A DNA stretch of 64,000 nt from Acidobacteriota bacterium. GTDB lineage: Bacteria; Acidobacteriota; Blastocatellia; Pyrinomonadales; Pyrinomonadaceae. The DNA lies in contig JAIVJI010000072.1 of NCBI GenBank assembly GCA_020200135.1, forward strand, positions 23,839 through 87,838. The letters run 5' to 3'. The position numbers were made by a program, and so were the translations under genes. The notes beneath the pieces were generated by a model. That model did no database searches and was not told the origin of the DNA. It saw nothing but the letters and a program-made list of their open reading frames with translations. Numbering within the stretch: the first letter of the stretch is position 1; every line of letters starts with the position of its first letter. Of the stretch, positions 17,740-26,437 are shown piece by piece.

Positions 17740-19485
17740 ATGAAACGCTGCACCAAGTGCAACCGCGCCGAATCCGATGACTCGCTGGCCTACTGCCGTG
17801 CGGACGGCACCCTGCTGGTGAGCGGCGGCAACTTCGTTAGCGAAGGCGCGGGGACGCTGAGGTTCGGCTCAACGCCTGACACGGGCGAGACTGAGACGCG
17901 CATCCTGCCGACCGGCGAGGAGCCGGGCAGGCCGACCGCGCCCACTACCGTGTTAGAAGGGCGGCGGCATTCCGGCGATACGCGGGGGTTGAGCAAGCCA
18001 AAATCTCGCCGGGTGATAGTAGTGGTTGCTGCGGCGATTCTTGCCGCCGCCGCTGCCATGTACGCCTACTACCGGCTCGCACTAAAAAGCGGCGCGGCCG
18101 TTAACTCTATCGCCGTGCTGCCTTTCGCCAACGCGAGCGGCGACCCGAACGTCGAGTACCTCTCCGACGGCATCAGCGAGAGTCTAATCAATAGCCTGTC
18201 GCAGTTGCCCGGCGTGAAGGTCATGGCACGCGGCACGACGTTCAGCTTCAAGGGGAAGGATATTGACCCGCGCCGGGTGGGGCAGGAGTTAGGCGTTGAT
18301 GCCGTGCTGTCCGGCAGGGTCGTGCAACGCGGCGATAGTCTCACCATTCAGACGGACCTGGTGAACGTCTCGGACGGCTCGCAGATGTGGGGCGAGCGCT
18401 ACAATCGTACCCTGACGGACTTATTGGAGGTGCAGAAGGAGATTGCGCGGGACGTTCTGAACAAGTTGCGAGCCAGGTTGTCCCCGGCGGAAGAGCAGAG
18501 CCTGTCGAAAGGCTCCACGCAGAACGCCGAGGCCTACAGGCTCTACCTGACGGGCCGCTACCTGCTCAACAACGGGACGCCGGAAGGGCTGCAAAGGAGC
18601 ATCTCCTACTTCCGGCAAGCCGTTGACCTCGACCCCAGCTTCGCCCTCGGCTACGCCGGCATGGCGGACGCCTACACCCTGCTCGGGACAACCGCGCCGG
18701 CGACGATGCCGCCCCGTAAGGCGATGCCGGAGGCGCGGAGCTCGGCGCAGAGGGCGCTGGAAATTGATTCCGGCCTGAGCGAGGCGCACACGTCACTGGC
18801 GTGGGTGAATTACCGCTTCGACTGGGACTGGCGCGGCGCGGAGGGTGAGTTCAAGCGGGCGCTCGAACTGAACCCGAACAACGCCCAGGCCCATCAGTGG
18901 TACTCCGACTACCTGCTGGCGATGGGGCGGTTCGACGAGTCGATGGCGGAAATCAAACGCGCCCGTGAGCTGGACCCGCTCTCCCTCTTCATCAACTGGA
19001 GTGTGGGCAGGGCGCTTTACTTCGAGCGCCGCTACGATGAGGCTTTGGCGGAAACCCTCAAGACGCTTGAGATGAATCCGAACTTCGCTCGGACATACGT
19101 CTACCTAACGGAAATTTACCTCCTGAAGGGGAGGGAGGACGAGGCGCTCACGGCATACTTGAAGCTTGCCGCCCTGACCGGCGTCAGCCCCGAGAGAGTC
19201 TCGGCGTTGAAAGGTACATACGACTCTGCCGGCTGGAAGGCGGTGTGGCGGAAGGAACTTGAGTGGGCACTGGAAGACTCGAACCGCCGCCACGTCCCGC
19301 CTCTCAACATCGCGGTCCTGTACTCCAGGGTCGGTGACAAAGACCGGACGCTCGAATGGCTCGGTAAGTCCGCCGAGGAGCGGGCCGGCACCTTGGTTTA
19401 CCTCAAGGTTGACCAGCGGTGGGACTTTGTCCGCTCAGACCCGCGATTCGCAGACCTCATGCGCCGCGTCGGACTCCCGCAGTAA
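17740..19485 (+). CDS. Zinc-ribbon, TolB-like and TPR membrane protein
   Basis: Start placed at ATG 17740, where the zinc ribbon begins (MKRCTKCNRAESDDSLAYC, Cys4, Cys7, Cys19). The 581-residue product continues with a Ser/Thr/Pro linker, one membrane helix (about residues 91-110), a TolB-N-like/FlgO-like domain (SIAVLPFANASGDPNVEYLSDG to GSQMWGERYNR) and about eight TPR units (DPSFALGYAGMADAY, NPNNAQAHQWYSDYL, NPNFARTYVYLTEIY). In related proteins this output region follows a kinase or winged helix; here a zinc ribbon takes that place. A signalling or scaffold role is likely. It is bracketed by duplicated 3' ends of another gene, suggesting insertion. Confidence 0.8.
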   Translation: MKRCTKCNRAESDDSLAYCRADGTLLVSGGNFVSEGAGTLRFGSTPDTGETETRILPTGEEPGRPTAPTTVLEGRRHSGDTRGLSKPKSRRVIVVVAAAILAAAAAMYAYYRLALKSGAAVNSIAVLPFANASGDPNVEYLSDGISESLINSLSQLPGVKVMARGTTFSFKGKDIDPRRVGQELGVDAVLSGRVVQRGDSLTIQTDLVNVSDGSQMWGERYNRTLTDLLEVQKEIARDVLNKLRARLSPAEEQSLSKGSTQNAEAYRLYLTGRYLLNNGTPEGLQRSISYFRQAVDLDPSFALGYAGMADAYTLLGTTAPATMPPRKAMPEARSSAQRALEIDSGLSEAHTSLAWVNYRFDWDWRGAEGEFKRALELNPNNAQAHQWYSDYLLAMGRFDESMAEIKRARELDPLSLFINWSVGRALYFERRYDEALAETLKTLEMNPNFARTYVYLTEIYLLKGREDEALTAYLKLAALTGVSPERVSALKGTYDSAGWKAVWRKELEWALEDSNRRHVPPLNIAVLYSRVGDKDRTLEWLGKSAEERAGTLVYLKVDQRWDFVRSDPRFADLMRRVGLPQ

Positions 19486-19495
19486 GCACAAATGA

Positions 19496-19523
19496 AAGCC
19501 GCCCGCGAGATTGCGAGCGGCTT
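19496..19523. terminator. Hairpin between convergent TPR gene and unknown gene
   Basis: AAGCCGC (19496-19502) and GCGGCTT (19517-19523) can pair, just after the TPR gene stop. There is no long T run, so it is only a weak terminator candidate. A related, decayed hairpin lies at 17453-17482 beside the duplicate fragment. Confidence 0.35.
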
Positions 19524-19590
19524 CCTCCATCCAGCGTACCTCCAGTATACCTCCGGCCCGTTTCTCGACCTCTAAACCCGCTTTCGACTT

Positions 19591-20350
19591 CTAAGCCGGA
19601 GCGCCCGCGGGCAGCAAACCTCTGATTTCCCTGACGATGCGCTCGGCGGCCTCCACGTCCTTCAAAGCAATCATGAAGAACTTGTAGCCCTGCTGGAAGC
19701 AGATGACGCCGTTGGCGAAGAGCCAGACGCCGTCGAGGATGGGGTTGCCGCCGAGGAGCCAGCTGACGGGCGCGCCGACGATGGGGCCGGGCTGGAGTAT
19801 CTGCGCCCAGATGGCGACGCCGGCCGCGCAGCTGAAGGCGCCGAGCAGGGGCGCGCCGACGTAGCGCACCATCTTGCGCTCGAACTCGACCCGCTTGCGC
19901 TCGGCCTCGTCGAGCTCGCCGGCCGAGACCAGCCGCTCGCGCTCGCGCACGTAATCGTCGAACTTCTGCCCGACCTTGCGCACGGCCCAGACCGGCAGCG
20001 CCGAGTGCGTGAACCAGTGCGGGTGCCCGCCGAGCAGGAAGCCGTCGAGGCCGGGGAAGGACGCCCCACCCCGCACGCCCGCCGCGAGCGAGAGCGTGAC
20101 GACGATGGCCTGCTTCGGGTTCTGCCGCGCCCAGTCGTACGCGCGGTAGAGCCCCGCCGACGAGGCCGCCGTCAGCCGCGTCGCGCGCAAGCCTAGCCCG
20201 GCGAAGCGCGCGCCGACGCCCGCCGCGCGCTCCGCGCGCTTGTAATACTTCTTCGCGCCGCTCGCGTATGTTGTACTTCTCGTCCAGGTCGCGCGCCTTG
20301 CGCCGCGCCGCCTCGCGCCACTCTTCGAGCCTGTCACGGTAATCAGACAT
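19591..20350 (-). pseudogene. Unknown membrane-associated protein gene with frameshift
   Basis: Translation should start at ATG 20348-20350 (MSDYRDRLEEWREAARRKAR, then DLDEKYNIRE), but the protein-like sequence continues in another frame from about 20265 (GAKKYYKRAERAAGVGARF) to the stop at 19591. One inserted or lost base explains this. The joined product is about 250 residues: a charged coiled N-terminus, a hydrophobic QAIVVTLSLAAG segment, a GLDGFLLGGHPHWFTHSALPVW block, a charged helix, and hydrophobic segments near APLLGAFSCAAGVAIW and DGVWLFANGVICFQ. Family not recognised. Part of its 3' end is duplicated at 17.5-17.7 kb. The frameshift may be real or a sequence error. Confidence 0.65.
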
Positions 20351-20363
20351 AATTTCTCCTCGC

Positions 20364-21290
20364 CTATGGTACGCCGAGCGCCGGCGTGCGGTTCGCGTCC
20401 GCCGCGGGGGCGCAGGCGGTGCGGTCGCGCCCCGAGCGCTTGGCCTCGTAGAGCGCGGCGTCGGCGGCGGCGCGCAGCCCGTCGCCGGTGCGCGCGCACG
20501 CGGGCAGCTCGGCGACGCCGATGCTCGCGGTGACGCGCGCCTCGCGGTACGCGTCGAGCGCGGCTATCGCCGTGCGCAGGCGCTCGGCCACTTCGAGCCC
20601 GCGCTCGAGGCTCGTCTCCGGCAGGATGACCGCGAACTCGTCGCCGCCGATGCGCGCGCCGGTGTCGATGCCGCGCGTGCCCGACTGGATGACGTTGGCC
20701 ACGCCGCGCAGCGCCTCGTCGCCCGCGTCGTGGCCGTAGGTGTCGTTCACGTCCTTGAAGTTGTCGATGTCCACGAGCAGGAGGCAGAACGGGCGGCCGT
20801 AGCGCTCGGTGCGCGCCACCTCGCGCTCGAGCTGTCGCTCGAAGCGCCGGCGGTTGGCGAGACCCGTCAGGTGGTCCGTGAAGGCCGCCTCCTGGCACGA
20901 GTCGAGGTACTGCTTGAGTTCGAGGAGCGTCCGCGCGCGCGAGCGCAGGAGGTCGAGGTCGGTCGGGTCGGTCAGGTACCCGAGCGCGCCCAACTCGGAG
21001 CCGAGGCGCACGTCGCGCCCCTCGACGCGCGCGGCCGACTGGATGATGACGGGGATGAACTTGGTCTGCGGGTTGGCGCGCACCCGGCGGATCATCTCGT
21101 AGCCGTCCATGCGCGGCATCATCACGTCGGTGACGATGAGGTCGGGCTGGTAGGACTCGACCGCCGCGAGCCCCTCGGCGCCGTCCTCGGCGGTGAAGAC
21201 CTGGTAGCCCTCGTTCTCCAGCGCGAAGGCGAGGAGCAGTCTCTTGTCCGGCTCGTCGTCGACGACGAGGACGCTTAACTTGGTCGTCAT
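20364..21290 (-). CDS. Response regulator with GGDEF diguanylate cyclase domain
   Basis: A 308-residue protein. Receiver domain (residues 4-120) with acidic pocket Asp11/Asp12 and phospho-acceptor Asp55 (TDVMMP), but the invariant lysine is Asp108 (LGYLTDP). The GGDEF domain (about 135-295) has the intact active site GGDEF (215-219) and the product-inhibition I-site RGID (206-209) at the proper five-residue distance. It should make cyclic di-GMP, possibly under atypical phosphorylation control. Potential readers include the PilZ protein at 2.6 kb. It starts 14 nt after the neighbouring frameshifted gene's start in the leftward direction and is divergent from crp. Confidence 0.93.
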   Translation of the reverse strand: MTTKLSVLVVDDEPDKRLLLAFALENEGYQVFTAEDGAEGLAAVESYQPDLIVTDVMMPRMDGYEMIRRVRANPQTKFIPVIIQSAARVEGRDVRLGSELGALGYLTDPTDLDLLRSRARTLLELKQYLDSCQEAAFTDHLTGLANRRRFERQLEREVARTERYGRPFCLLLVDIDNFKDVNDTYGHDAGDEALRGVANVIQSGTRGIDTGARIGGDEFAVILPETSLERGLEVAERLRTAIAALDAYREARVTASIGVAELPACARTGDGLRAAADAALYEAKRSGRDRTACAPAADANRTPALGVP

Positions 21291-21310
21291 AATTTTGCGA
21301 AAAACAGTGC

Positions 21311-21339
21311 TTGCACCCCTCCGGTCTTCGTGCTATTGT
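21311..21339 (+). promoter_or_regulatory. Candidate sigma-70 promoter of the Crp/Fnr-like gene
   Basis: TTGCAC (21311-21316), a 17-nt spacer and TATTGT (21334-21339). It would leave a leader of about 235 nt before the ATG at 21581. The leader is AT-richer than its surroundings and holds the imperfect repeats GGTTAC/GTTAAC, but no known riboswitch is recognised. Confidence 0.5.
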
Positions 21340-21580
21340 GCCCGCTAATTCAAGGGACGGTTACCCTGTTTTGTTGTAGCGGTTAACTTTTCCTCATCGA
21401 ATAACGGGTTAAATTTTGGCTTTACCTCGCAGTTTTTGCGGCACCCGCGTCCGCTTTACTCCCACTCCGGTTAAGATGCTTTTCGGGGGCGACAACGCCG
21501 CCCCTTTTCCGGTCTACGGCCGCTTGGAGCCGCGCACGCGCTCTTGAGAATCCCAACCCCCTAAAGAGGTTTCCCCCGTC

Positions 21581-22291
21581 ATGCCACACCGACGCGCCAG
21601 CGACCTGTCCGCGGCCGAGCGGGCCCAAATGCTGCGCCTTTCCGAGATCGGCGACGCGCTCCCGGAGGAGACGCTCTCGCTCCTGGCCGCCGGCTCGGAG
21701 GCCGTGGACTTCCGCCGCCGGCGCTTCATCTACCGCCGCGGCGACGTGGCCGACGCGCTCTACTGCATCGCGCGCGGGCGCGTCAAGGTCTGCTCAATCG
21801 ACGACACGACGGGGCGCGAGGCCGTCATCGACATCGTCGGGCCCGGCGCGCTCTTCGGCGAGTCGTCGCTCTACTCGGCGGGGGTGCGCGAGAAGTGCGC
21901 CATCGCGTACGAGCAGGCGCGCCTGCTCAAGATTCCCGCGGGGGTTTACAGGGAGGGGATGGCTGCGAGCCGCGAGCTTTATGATTACACCTTCCGCATG
22001 GTTGGTCAACGGCTTTCGCGCGCCGAGCGCCGCGTCGCCGACTTCGCCCTCGACGCCATCCCGGCCCGCCTCGACAAGCTCCTCGTAGACCTCTCCGAGC
22101 GCTACGGCCGCCCGGAGGCGGAGGGCGTGCTCATCGACCTCCAGCTCCCGCACCGCGAAATCGCCTCCATCGTCGGCTCCACCCGCGAGAGCGTCACCGT
22201 CCGCTTGAACGCGCTGCGCCGCGCCGGTATCATCGACTTCGTCGACAGAAAAATTCTCATCAAGACTCAGGCCGTCACGGCCGCCGTCTGA
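21581..22291 (+). CDS. Crp/Fnr family transcription regulator
   Basis: A 236-residue regulator. Residues 20-140 form a cyclic-nucleotide-binding jelly roll ([35 protein letters not shown]). The dimer helix follows, then a winged helix with the recognition motif [22 protein letters not shown], the Crp-type HTH. The FNR iron-sulfur cysteines are absent, so it is not a cluster-based oxygen sensor. PALFGE-like [13 protein letters not shown] deviates from the cAMP-contacting FGExxL/RS signature, so the ligand is uncertain. RBS AGAGG lies before the ATG. Confidence 0.93.
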   Translation: MPHRRASDLSAAERAQMLRLSEIGDALPEETLSLLAAGSEAVDFRRRRFIYRRGDVADALYCIARGRVKVCSIDDTTGREAVIDIVGPGALFGESSLYSAGVREKCAIAYEQARLLKIPAGVYREGMAASRELYDYTFRMVGQRLSRAERRVADFALDAIPARLDKLLVDLSERYGRPEAEGVLIDLQLPHREIASIVGSTRESVTVRLNALRRAGIIDFVDRKILIKTQAVTAAV

Positions 22292-22371
22292 CGCGCCGCG
22301 GGACTCCTACCTCCGACCCGGCGGGCGCCGGCGGACGCCGCGCCGGTCTGACGAACAAGGTTTACGGCTTC

Positions 22372-22584
22372 ATGAAGTGTCCCATCTGCCACCGCCCCGT
22401 CACCCTGGAAGGTAACCCCGACCGCCCCTTCTGCTCCGAACGCTGCAAGCTCATCGACTTCGGCGCCTGGGCCAACGAGGAGTACGCCGCCCCGGCCGAA
22501 GAAGCCCCGCCCTCTTTCGAGGAGGGCGAGCACACCCCCGCCGCCGGCCCCGACCGCGACTCACGCGGCGCGCAGAACCCCTGA
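22372..22584 (+). CDS. yacG: DNA gyrase inhibitor YacG (zinc finger)
   Basis: A 70-residue protein with the YacG zinc finger: CPIC (Cys3, Cys6), FCSERCK (Cys21, Cys25) and the conserved DFGAW after it. In E. coli YacG binds the GyrB C-terminal region and blocks DNA binding. The C-terminal half is acidic and low-complexity. It stands 80 nt after the Crp-like gene and about 100 nt before the thioredoxin-like gene. Confidence 0.9.
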   Translation: MKCPICHRPVTLEGNPDRPFCSERCKLIDFGAWANEEYAAPAEEAPPSFEEGEHTPAAGPDRDSRGAQNP

Positions 22585-22682
22585 GCAATCGGACAGCCGG
22601 CGACTTTAACTGCCGCCGCGTGCCCGGCGCGCGGGCGTTCGTGTAGAATGCGTGCGTCCGCCAGCGGAGGAGTCGAAGCGTC

Positions 22683-23366
22683 ATGCGTCTGAAGTTCCCC
22701 GAAAGTTTTTGCGCGCGAAGTTTTAACCTGCGCCGCGCGGCCGCCTTCGCGGCCGTCCTCGCGCTCGCGGCCGTCGCGGCCTCGTGCGAGCTCGACGGCG
22801 CGTCGAAGAAGCGCGCCGAGGCGAGCCGCAACGCCGCGGCCTCGGGCGCCGCCGACTCGCGGATGCCGCGGACGAACCTGCCGATGCCGCCGGTCTCCGC
22901 CTCGCGCGGCGCGTCGCTCCCGGTCGCGTCCGGCGGGTCGCCGCGCGGCGCGTGGACGCAGCTCGACGGACGGCGCGCGAGCCTCGAAGACCTGCGCGGG
23001 CAGGTCGTCGTGCTCGACTTCTGGGCGACCTACTGCCCGCCGTGCCGCGAGGAGATTCCGCACCTCGTGCGGCTCCAGAGGCAGTTCGGCCCGCAGGGCT
23101 TCAAGGTCATCGGCCTCAACGTCGGCGGCCCCGAAGACCGCCCGAAGGTGCCCGAGTTCGTCAGGCTCTACGGCATCCAGTACGAGCTGGCCGAGCCCGA
23201 CCCCGAGACCACGCGACTCTTCCTCGCCGACAACAGCGCCATCCCGCAGACCTTCGTCCTCGACCGCCGGGGCCGCCTCGTCCGCCACTTCGTCGGCTAC
23301 GACCCCGAGGTCGCCTCCGAGCTGGAAAGGGCCGTCGCCGACGCCCTCGCCGAGAAGGCGGACTGA
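22683..23366 (+). CDS. TlpA/ResA-like thiol-disulfide oxidoreductase (lipoprotein)
   Basis: A 227-residue protein. The N-terminal hydrophobic helix ends at VAASC (Cys35), a plausible lipobox that would anchor it in the membrane facing the periplasm. A 60-residue Ala/Ser/Pro linker leads to a thioredoxin fold with the active site WATYCPPCREE (Cys118, Cys121) and the cis-proline AIPQTFVLD. CPPC and the 25-residue insert resemble TlpA/ResA, which reduce apocytochrome c or CuA-site cysteines; the respiratory genes at 48-62 kb would need such a helper. That link is inference. A strong terminator follows. Confidence 0.9.
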   Translation: MRLKFPESFCARSFNLRRAAAFAAVLALAAVAASCELDGASKKRAEASRNAAASGAADSRMPRTNLPMPPVSASRGASLPVASGGSPRGAWTQLDGRRASLEDLRGQVVVLDFWATYCPPCREEIPHLVRLQRQFGPQGFKVIGLNVGGPEDRPKVPEFVRLYGIQYELAEPDPETTRLFLADNSAIPQTFVLDRRGRLVRHFVGYDPEVASELERAVADALAEKAD

Positions 23367-23488
23367 GAAAGCAGTAGACGGCAGTCAGCAGTCAGTAGAA
23401 GACACAGGCGGCGCGCCCTCGTCGTACACCGGGCGCGCCGCTTTTTTACCTACCGACTACTGTCTACTGTCTACCGTCTACTGCTTTC
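23367..23488. terminator. Strong terminator inside a long palindrome
   Basis: Outer arms 23367-23398 and 23457-23488 are inverted copies built of GCAGTAGAC/GTCAGTAG units. Inside is a perfect 11-bp stem GCGGCGCGCCC (23408-23418) with GGGCGCGCCGC (23431-23441), followed by six T (23442-23447). It ends the tlpA-like transcript before pyruvate kinase. Confidence 0.85.
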
Positions 23489-23561
23489 CCCTACTTGCCT
23501 TTCGGCGGGCGGAGGTTTACAAACTGAGTATCCGACTAAACAAATCAGAGGGGTTTTCAAG

Positions 23562-25004
23562 TTGAGGAGAGCCAAGATACTCGCGACGCTCGGCCCGGCT
23601 TCGCGCGAGCCGGCGGTGCTGGAGGCGCTGCTGGCGGCCGGCGCCAACGCCGTGCGCATCAACATGTCGCACGGCACGCAGGAGGAGCACACGGAGAACA
23701 TCGCGCGGGCGCGCGCGGCGGCCGCGCGCCTGAAGCGGCCGCTCTCGGTGCTCGTCGATCTGTCGGGGCCGAAGATTCGGACGGGGGTGCTCAAGGGCGG
23801 CCAGCCCGTCCAGCTCGAACCGGGCGCCGTCTTCACGCTCACGACGCGCTCGGTCGTCGGCGACGCGCGCGAGGTCTCGACCAACTACGCGGGGCTCGCG
23901 CGCGACGTGAAGCCCGGCGCGCGCATCCTCCTCGACGACGGCGCCATCGAGCTGACGGTCGATTCGGCGACCGAGACCGACGTGGTCACGCGCGTCGTCA
24001 ACGGCGGCACGCTCTCCGAGCGCAAGGGCATCAACCTGCCCGGCGTCTCGCTCCCCATCCCCTCGCTCACGGACAAGGACCGGCGCGACCTCCAGTGGGC
24101 CGTCCGCGAGGGCGCCGACTACATCGCGCTCTCCTTCGTCCGCCGCGCCGAGGACTGCGTCGAGGCGAAGGCGCTCATCAAGGCCGCCGGCGGCGCGCAG
24201 CCCCTGGTCGCCAAGATCGAGAAGTCCGAGGCCATCGAACACCTCGAACAGATCGTCGACGCGGCCGACGGGCTGATGGTCGCGCGCGGCGACCTCGGCG
24301 TCGAGACGAGCGTCGAGCTCGTCCCCGTCTACCAGAAGCGCATCATCGAGGCGGCGAACCGCAAGGAGAAGGTCGTCATCACGGCGACGCAGATGCTCCA
24401 GTCGATGGTCTCGGAGCCGCGCCCGACGAGGGCCGAGGCGTCCGACGTCGCGAACGCGGTCTGGGACGGCAGCGACGCCGTGATGCTCTCGGCCGAGACG
24501 GCGGCGGGCAAGTACCCCGTCCTCTCGGTGGCGACGATGGCGCGCATCATCGACTCGGCCGAGACGGGCAAGCCGCCCTCGACGCAGGACGTCATCACGC
24601 GCTTCGCCGGCCGGCAGTCGGGGCGCGTCAGCCGCGCGCTCTGCGAGGCCGCGGTCTTCGCCGCCGAGGAGATTGACGCGCGCACCATCGCGGTCATCAC
24701 GGCCTCGGGGCTGATGGCGCGCCGGCTCTCAAGCCTTCGACCCGAGCAGCGCATCGTCGCGCTCACGCCCGAGCGCGCCGTCCAGAACGAGATGTCGCTC
24801 ATCTGGGGCATCGAGACGCACCTGCACCCGCCCTGCGACAACACCGAGGAGATGCTCAAAATCTGCGAGCGGACGCTGGTCGAGGCCGGCGTCGCGCAGC
24901 AGAAGGAGACCATCGTCCTGATGGCCGGCCGCCTCTCGGGGCTCGGCCTCTCAAGCTCGGTCACGCTCTACACCGTCGGCGGCCCGCTCCCGCGCACGCT
25001 GTGA
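23562..25004 (+). CDS. pyk: Pyruvate kinase
   Basis: A 480-residue enzyme of full length that converts phosphoenolpyruvate and ADP to pyruvate and ATP. Motifs: KILATLGPASREP at the N-terminus, NAVRINMSHGTQEEH, LVDLSGPKIRTG, the catalytic and metal-site block LVAKIEKSEAIEHLEQIVDAADGLMVARGDLGVE, and TATQMLQSMVSEPRPTRAEASDVANAVWDGSDAVMLSAETA. The C-terminal regulatory domain with HLHPPCDNTEEML is present. The start is a TTG at 23562, at the conserved N-terminal position. It is flanked on both sides by palindromic terminators. Confidence 0.97.
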   Translation: MRRAKILATLGPASREPAVLEALLAAGANAVRINMSHGTQEEHTENIARARAAAARLKRPLSVLVDLSGPKIRTGVLKGGQPVQLEPGAVFTLTTRSVVGDAREVSTNYAGLARDVKPGARILLDDGAIELTVDSATETDVVTRVVNGGTLSERKGINLPGVSLPIPSLTDKDRRDLQWAVREGADYIALSFVRRAEDCVEAKALIKAAGGAQPLVAKIEKSEAIEHLEQIVDAADGLMVARGDLGVETSVELVPVYQKRIIEAANRKEKVVITATQMLQSMVSEPRPTRAEASDVANAVWDGSDAVMLSAETAAGKYPVLSVATMARIIDSAETGKPPSTQDVITRFAGRQSGRVSRALCEAAVFAAEEIDARTIAVITASGLMARRLSSLRPEQRIVALTPERAVQNEMSLIWGIETHLHPPCDNTEEMLKICERTLVEAGVAQQKETIVLMAGRLSGLGLSSSVTLYTVGGPLPRTL

Positions 25005-25008
25005 GAGT

Positions 25009-25072
25009 AGGCGTGAAGCAGTAGGCGGTAGGCGGTAGCCTTTTGCGTTTTTCACTCCCGCCGCCTATCCTT
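25009..25072. repeat. Imperfect palindrome of the heptad family after pyk
   Basis: GTAGGCGGTAGGCGGTAGCC (about 25022-25041) and the inverted counterpart CCGCCGCCTATCC (about 25058-25070) flank a T-rich loop. It is a degenerate member of the same intergenic palindrome family as at 6.7 and 23.4 kb and excludes a sigma-factor start at the TTG 25043 lying within it. Confidence 0.55.
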
Positions 25073-25078
25073 TTGCGC

Positions 25079-25669
25079 GTGGCGATCGCGGAGTTGAAAG
25101 TGGGAGGGGACGAGCAGCTACTGGCGGCGTGCCGCCGGGGCGACGAGGGCGCGTGGGAGGCGCTGGTCGCGCGCTACCAGCGGCTCATCTACGCCATCCC
25201 GCGCCGCGCCGGCCTCGACGAGGACGCGGCCGCCGAAATCTTCCAGGACGTCTTCACCGCCCTCCTCGAAAGCATCGAGACCATCGAGCAGCCCTCGCGC
25301 CTGCAGGCGTGGCTCGTCACGACGGCCAAGCGCAAGACCTGGCGCATGATCGGCCGCTCCAAGTCTTTGCGCTCCTTCTCGACTGACGAGGACGCCGCGG
25401 GGGGCGAGATGTACGACCTCGCCGACGAGGGCGTGCTCCCGGACGAGGCGCTCGCACGCCTCGAAGAGCAGCACCTCGTCCGCGCCGCGCTCTCGGACCT
25501 CGGCGGCCGCTGCCAGACGCTCCTCCAACTGCTCTTCTACGCCCCGGAGCCCCCGCCCTACTCCGAGATCGCCGCCGCGCTCGGCACCTCCGAGGGCAGC
25601 ATCGGCCCGACCCGCGCGCGCTGTCTCAAGAAGCTGCTCGACATCCTGAAGAAAAAGGGTTTTTCGTGA
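25079..25669 (+). CDS. ECF-like RNA polymerase sigma factor
   Basis: Start taken at GTG 25079, just after the palindrome, giving 196 residues. Sigma region 2: DEQLLAACRRGDEGAWEALVARYQRLIY, DEDAAAEIFQDVFTALLE and QAWLVTTAKRKTWRMI. Region 4: LGGRCQTLLQLLFYAPEPPPYSEIAAALGTSEGSIGPTRARCLKKL, a helix-turn-helix for the -35 element. Regions 1 and 3 are absent, as in ECF sigma factors. Next come a zinc-finger protein, a TPR-CHAT protease and a subtilase. An identical promoter-like element precedes two of these genes and an sRNA candidate, making them its likely targets; its own upstream region lacks the element. Confidence 0.9.
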   Translation: MAIAELKVGGDEQLLAACRRGDEGAWEALVARYQRLIYAIPRRAGLDEDAAAEIFQDVFTALLESIETIEQPSRLQAWLVTTAKRKTWRMIGRSKSLRSFSTDEDAAGGEMYDLADEGVLPDEALARLEEQHLVRAALSDLGGRCQTLLQLLFYAPEPPPYSEIAAALGTSEGSIGPTRARCLKKLLDILKKKGFS

Positions 25670-25729
25670 GCGGCGGGCGGGCGGTGTTTTTCTCACCGCT
25701 GCGGCCCCGAATAACTTATTTTTCCGGAC

Positions 25730-25758
25730 GTATTTTTCGTGTCCGCCGGCGCACTGTT
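25730..25758 (+). promoter_or_regulatory. ECF-type promoter element, copy 1 (before zinc-finger gene)
   Basis: GTATTTTT (25730-25737), a 13-nt spacer, then GCACTGTT (25751-25758), with an AT-rich tract just upstream. The two 8-mers and the spacing are identical to copies at 29424 and 31892. Transcription would start near 25764, about 40 nt before the ATG at 25805. Recognition by the adjacent sigma factor is inferred. Confidence 0.75.
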
Positions 25759-25804
25759 CCGACGAGCGGGCGCTAAAGTTCAGGCGCCCCCGGTGGAGCC
25801 GAAA

Positions 25805-26416
25805 ATGAGACTGACCCCACGACACATACCTTTCGCGCGGCTGGCCGATTTGGCCGAAGGCCGCCTGTCGCCCGAGGAAGCCGCCGCAGAGCGCGCGCAC
25901 CTCGACGCCTGCACGAGCTGCGCCGGGCAGGCCGCGCAGCTCGGCCACCTCGCGGCGCTAATGCGCGCCGACACGACGGAGGATGCGCCCCCCGCGCTCG
26001 TCTCCGACGTGGTGCGCATGTTTCGCGCCCGGCGGGCGCAGGCCGACGAGCCGGGGCTTTTGCGCCGGCTCGTCGCCGCGCTCACCTTCGACAGCAGCAG
26101 CCTGACGCCGGCCTTCGGCGTGCGCTCGGGGCAGGCCGCGCCCGCGCGCCAGATGCTTTTCAGCGCGGGCGACCTCGACGTCGACCTGCGGCTGGCGCAG
26201 GGTCAGGAGGGCTGGACGGTCTCGGGTCAGGTGCTCGGACCCTGTCAGGGCGGCGAGGTCGGGCTCGTCGGCGACGACGGCTCGACGGCCGCGCGCGCCG
26301 CGCTCAACGGGCAGTGCGAGTTCGCGCTGCCCGCCGTCCCCGAAGGCACCTACACCGTCCGGCTCCGCTTCGACCAGACCGAGGTCGAGATTCCCGAAGT
26401 GAGTTTGCGGGCTTAA
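25805..26416 (+). CDS. Zinc-finger anti-sigma-like protein with beta-sandwich C-domain
   Basis: Start set at ATG 25805; an earlier GTG in frame at 25739 lies inside the promoter element. The 203-residue product has an HxxxCxxC zinc-binding anti-sigma motif (His32, Cys36, Cys39; HLDACTSCAGQ) in a helical N-domain of about 60 residues. Unlike most such proteins it has no membrane helix. Residues 100-203 are beta-rich, ending with the carboxypeptidase-regulatory-like phrase VPEGTYTVRLRF. It probably binds the sigma factor encoded 136 nt upstream, in the cytoplasm, and could be a target of the CHAT protease that follows. Both roles are inference. Confidence 0.75.
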   Translation: MRLTPRHIPFARLADLAEGRLSPEEAAAERAHLDACTSCAGQAAQLGHLAALMRADTTEDAPPALVSDVVRMFRARRAQADEPGLLRRLVAALTFDSSSLTPAFGVRSGQAAPARQMLFSAGDLDVDLRLAQGQEGWTVSGQVLGPCQGGEVGLVGDDGSTAARAALNGQCEFALPAVPEGTYTVRLRFDQTEVEIPEVSLRA

Positions 26417-26437
26417 GAGACATCCGGCCGGCGGCGG

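Noticed and set aside
21303..21310. GCACTGTT on the minus strand 12 nt before the GGDEF gene, as a fourth regulon promoter
   Set aside because: No GTATTTTT or similar block lies 13 nt upstream, and the distance to the start codon is too short for a normal leader. Only half of the element is present.
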